Assembly (NCBI GenBank): GCA_050011095.1
Contig: JBEKJU010000183.1
Coordinates: 1 to 7,455, forward strand
Origin: JBEKJU01 sp050011095
GTDB lineage: Bacteria > Desulfobacterota > Syntrophorhabdia > Syntrophorhabdales > WCHB1-27
Direction: 5' to 3'
DNA: 7,455 nucleotides
Shown here: one piece after another, positions 5,420-7,455 of the stretch
Position numbering within the stretch: position 1 is the first letter of the stretch
Layout: each line of letters starts with the position of its first letter
The notes under the pieces: model-generated
Told to the model about the DNA's origin: nothing
The model's input: only the letters and a program-made list of their open reading frames with translations
Database searches by the model: none
Program-made: the position numbers and the translations under genes

Positions 5420-6408
5420 ACGCCTTCGGGACGCTCTTCAGGATAAGCATGCTCGGCGAATCCCACGGCCCGTGCGTGGGCATCGTGATCGACGGGTGTC
5501 CCGCCGGTCTCGCCCTCACGGTCGGGGATTTCCTGGCCGATCTCGACCGCCGGAAGGGCGGGAGGCCGGGGACAACGGCAAGGAGGGAGGACGATATACC
5601 ATCGCTGAAATCGGGTCTCTTCAAGGGCGTCACGACCGGGGCCCCGCTGCTCATCCTCTTTGAGAACAAGGATGTCGACTCGACCGCTTACAGCCACGTC
5701 ACGACGAACCCACGGCCGGGCCAGGCGGACCTCACAGCCCAACAGAAGTTCGGCGGCTTTCACGATTACCGCGGGGGAGGCATCTTCTCGGGGAGATTGA
5801 CGGCGGGCCTCGTCGCGGCCGGGGTTGTCGCAAAGAAGCTGATCCTTCCCGCGACCTGCGAGGCGACACTCGTCGAGGCGGGCGGATCGACCGACATCGA
5901 CGGCGCGGTGAAGGCGGCCGCCCGTGAGGGCGACTCCGTGGGCGGCATTGTCGAGTGCCGGGCGGACGGCATCCCTCCCGGCCTGGGGGAGCCTTTCTTC
6001 GATTCGGTCGAGTCCCTCCTAGGCCACCTCGTCTTCGCGATACCGGGGATCAAGGGGATCGAGTTCGGCGCGGGTTTCGCCTGCGCCCGGATGCGGGGAA
6101 GCGCCTGCAACGACCGGATCGTCTCAAGGACGGGCGAGACCATGACGAACAACGCGGGCGGCATAAACGGAGGGATCACGAACGGCAATCGGCTGGCCTT
6201 CAGAATCGCCGTAAGGCCGACGGCGAGCATCTCGCGACCGCAATTTTTCATCGATATGGAGACGGCCCTGCAACGCGAATTCTCCCTCGAGGGGCGTCAC
6301 GATGCGTGTTTCGCCCTGAGGGTCCCCGTCATCGTCGAGGCGGCCACGGCAATCGTGCTGGCGGACCTGATGCTCCTCGAACAGAAAATTCCCCGGATAC
6401 GGAGGTGA
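5416..6408 (+). CDS. aroC: Chorismate synthase
   Basis: A 330-aa reduced-FMN-dependent lyase that removes phosphate from EPSP to give chorismate, the branch point for Phe, Tyr, Trp and other aromatics. Visible motifs are FGTLFRISMLGESHG (4-18, H17), NPRPGQADL (98-106), FHDYRGGGIFSGRLTAG (115-131), NNAGGINGGITNGN (245-258), RPTASI (267-272) and GRHDACFALRVPVIVEA (293-309). It resembles the shorter GGGxFSGRLTA group that I associate with clostridia rather than the GGGRxSARET group. The RPGHAD motif, whose His is the second conserved catalytic histidine of the family, reads RPGQAD here (Q103, codon CAG). The usual Lys of KPTPSI is Arg267. The rest is well conserved and the frame is intact. Activity is expected because of its place in the operon, but it should be checked. 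It starts at ATGA overlapping aroA, and its own stop codon lies inside the SD used by pheA. Confidence 0.94.
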   Translation: MNAFGTLFRISMLGESHGPCVGIVIDGCPAGLALTVGDFLADLDRRKGGRPGTTARREDDIPSLKSGLFKGVTTGAPLLILFENKDVDSTAYSHVTTNPRPGQADLTAQQKFGGFHDYRGGGIFSGRLTAGLVAAGVVAKKLILPATCEATLVEAGGSTDIDGAVKAAAREGDSVGGIVECRADGIPPGLGEPFFDSVESLLGHLVFAIPGIKGIEFGAGFACARMRGSACNDRIVSRTGETMTNNAGGINGGITNGNRLAFRIAVRPTASISRPQFFIDMETALQREFSLEGRHDACFALRVPVIVEAATAIVLADLMLLEQKIPRIRR

Positions 6409-6415
6409 GAGGGAA

Positions 6416-7351
6416 ATGGACCTGAAAGAGATACGGAGCGCCATCGACACAATCGATTACGAGATCGTGAACCTCATCAGCCGGCGGATGGAACACGCCT
6501 TGCGACTCAAAAGGCTGAAGAACAGCCTGGTCGAGCCCGAGCGGGAGCGGGAGGTCCTCGAACAGGTCCGGGGCTACTCGCACAACGTCATGGAACCGGC
6601 ATTCACCGAGCGCCTCTACAGGGCGATCATCGAGGAGGCGAGGCGCATCCAAACGGAGGAGATGCGGCTCATGGGGTTTCAGGGGGAGCACGGCGCCTAT
6701 AGCGAGGTGGCGGCCCGGAGGTACGATCCGGACCTTGTCCCCATCCCTTGCGAGAGCTTCCACGAGGTATTCGGCCAAGTGGAGACGGGCCAGCTCGACT
6801 ACGGCATCGTGCCCGTGGAAAACTCGCTGGAAGGGGCCGTCACCGAGGTCAATGACATGCTCGTCGAGACAAGGCTCCGGGTCGTGGGAGAGGTCTCGAT
6901 CCCCGTGCACCACTGCCTCCTCGCGCTCCCCGAACAGGACTACCGCGATCTCCGCGCGGTTTATTCCCATCCCCAGGCCCTCGGTCAGTGTCGCGAGTCC
7001 CTGAAGCGGCACAAGCTGGAGGCGCGGCCTTTCTATGACACCGCGGGGGCGGCTATCATGCTCCGCGAGCAGAGACCGGCGGCATGCGCCGTCCTTGCGA
7101 GCAGGCTCTGCGCCGACCTGTATCACCTCGAAATCCTGAACGAAGGCATGGAGGACAACGACTCGAACGCGACGCGGTTCCTCGTGCTGTCAAGGGATGC
7201 GAGCCCAGATGCGGGCGACAAGTGCTCCATTATCTTTTCGGTCAGCCACCGGCCCGGAGGTCTCTTCTCCGTGCTGAAGGCATTGTCCGACGCCGCCATC
7301 AACATGACGAGGATAGAATCGAGGCCCCTAAGAACAATACTGTTCACTTAA
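6416..7351 (+). CDS. pheA: Chorismate mutase-prephenate dehydratase, ACT domain truncated
   Basis: This bifunctional P-protein converts chorismate to prephenate and then to phenylpyruvate. Residues 1 to about 82 are an AroQ-type chorismate mutase (R7, R24, K35, R45-E46). Residues 86 to about 260 are prephenate dehydratase: GFQGEHGAYSEVAA (87-100), VPVENSLEGAV (132-142), SHPQALGQC (184-192), DTAGAAIM (208-215) and NATRF (251-255). An ACT regulatory domain begins near 270 (SIIFSVSHRPGGLFSVLKAL) and reaches the Phe-binding ESRP motif (301-304). The reading then ends in RTILFT and a TAA at 7349. Relatives continue about 30-50 residues with a PW-Y-FF(V)D stretch. The break coincides with IS-like DNA, so the native gene was interrupted near 7328-7333. 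Both catalytic domains are complete, but Phe feedback binding is probably lost or the domain misfolds. The ATG at 6416 has a strong SD (GGAGGTGA, 6401-6408), and the gap to aroC is 7 bases. Confidence 0.9.
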   Translation: MDLKEIRSAIDTIDYEIVNLISRRMEHALRLKRLKNSLVEPEREREVLEQVRGYSHNVMEPAFTERLYRAIIEEARRIQTEEMRLMGFQGEHGAYSEVAARRYDPDLVPIPCESFHEVFGQVETGQLDYGIVPVENSLEGAVTEVNDMLVETRLRVVGEVSIPVHHCLLALPEQDYRDLRAVYSHPQALGQCRESLKRHKLEARPFYDTAGAAIMLREQRPAACAVLASRLCADLYHLEILNEGMEDNDSNATRFLVLSRDASPDAGDKCSIIFSVSHRPGGLFSVLKALSDAAINMTRIESRPLRTILFT

Positions 7352-7371
7352 CGTAGTCTTTGTGATAAAAT
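7343..7371 (+). promoter_or_regulatory. Possible transposase promoter in IS left end
   Basis: TTCACT (7343-7348, four of six matches to the -35 consensus) is followed after 17 bp by TAAAAT (7366-7371). A TG dinucleotide at 7363-7364 is correctly placed for an extended -10 element. Transcription would begin near 7378, about 23 bases before the transposase ATG. Confidence 0.45.
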
Positions 7372-7400
7372 GTGCCATCCTATCCAAGTGAGGAGCAAAG

Positions 7401-7455
7401 ATGGCGCGAACTGTTGCAGAGCTTCCGAAGGGAAACCGCATTACGGATTTTATCA
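7401..7455 (+). CDS. IS4-type transposase, N-terminal fragment
   Basis: An ORF starts at ATG 7401 and runs off the window edge after 18 codons, reading MARTVAELPKGNRITDFI. AGGAG (7391-7395) lies 5 bases upstream. From memory, this VAELPKGxRITDxI opening is shared by many IS4-family transposases (DDE type) in anaerobic and deltaproteobacterial genomes. The catalytic domain is not in the window, so the family call rests on 18 residues plus the interrupted pheA context. The downstream sequence would settle it. Confidence 0.7.
   Translation, partial: MARTVAELPKGNRITDFI

Larger units (their letters stand above)
7328..7455 (+). mobile_element. Left end of an IS4-type insertion sequence
   Basis: From about 7328 the codon usage (cta aga aca ata ... 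act taa) and AT content differ sharply from the GC-ending codons of pheA, and similarity to the P-protein ends after ESRPL or ESRPLR. A promoter, an SD and the start of a transposase-like ORF follow at once, in the same direction as the operon. The exact left boundary is uncertain by a few bases. The first bases (around CTAAGAACAATACTGTTCAC) would belong to the terminal inverted repeat. The right end and any target-site duplication lie outside the window, so the repeat cannot be confirmed here. Confidence 0.75.

Overview
This window holds one co-directional operon for aromatic amino acid biosynthesis. It covers the whole common (shikimate) pathway plus the first steps of the phenylalanine branch, and it is cut at its 3' end by an insertion sequence. 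The GC-rich DNA, the Thermotoga-like short DAHP synthase, the type I dehydroquinase and the aroF-B-D-EK-A-C-pheA order suggest an anaerobic bacterium, perhaps a deltaproteobacterium (Desulfobacterota/Syntrophales-like). That assignment is an inference; no marker gene is present.

Layout. Bases 1-137 hold no gene I recognise. A near-consensus sigma70 promoter lies at 138-166 (TTGACA, 17 bp, TATAGT). It is followed almost at once by an unlisted 24-codon leader ORF (175-249) containing seven consecutive aromatic codons (YYFFFWF). Downstream are two tandem intrinsic terminator hairpins (267-306 and 307-337) built from related GGCCATGG arms, and then a good Shine-Dalgarno and aroF. The 3' part of the leader ORF can pair with the 5' arm of terminator 1. 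The leader therefore has the hallmarks of ribosome-mediated transcription attenuation sensing Tyr, Phe and Trp together. Its arms form a five-segment chain (A-E) in which A:B + C:D would mean read-through and B:C + D:E would mean double termination.

Structural genes (all +): aroF (DAHP synthase, short form without the N-terminal regulatory domain, 365-1177); aroB (1174-2211); aroD (type I, 2189-2845); an aroE-aroK fusion (2842-4149); aroA (4121-5419); aroC (5416-6408); pheA (chorismate mutase-prephenate dehydratase, 6416-7351). The first six genes overlap each neighbour, by 4 to 29 bases, and aroC is 7 bases from pheA, so translational coupling is likely. Together they convert PEP + erythrose-4-phosphate to chorismate and on to phenylpyruvate.

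3' end. The pheA frame is intact through the mutase and dehydratase domains but is broken in the middle of its ACT domain, just after the ESRP motif, by AT-richer DNA. That DNA carries a promoter, an SD and the start of a protein (MARTVAELPKGNRITDFI...) that I recognise as the N-terminus of an IS4-type transposase. Points worth checking are the attenuator, the loss of allosteric domains in DAHP synthase (native) and PheA (insertion), the AroE-AroK fusion, and substitutions at usually conserved active-site positions in AroC (His to Gln) and AroD (Arg to Ser).
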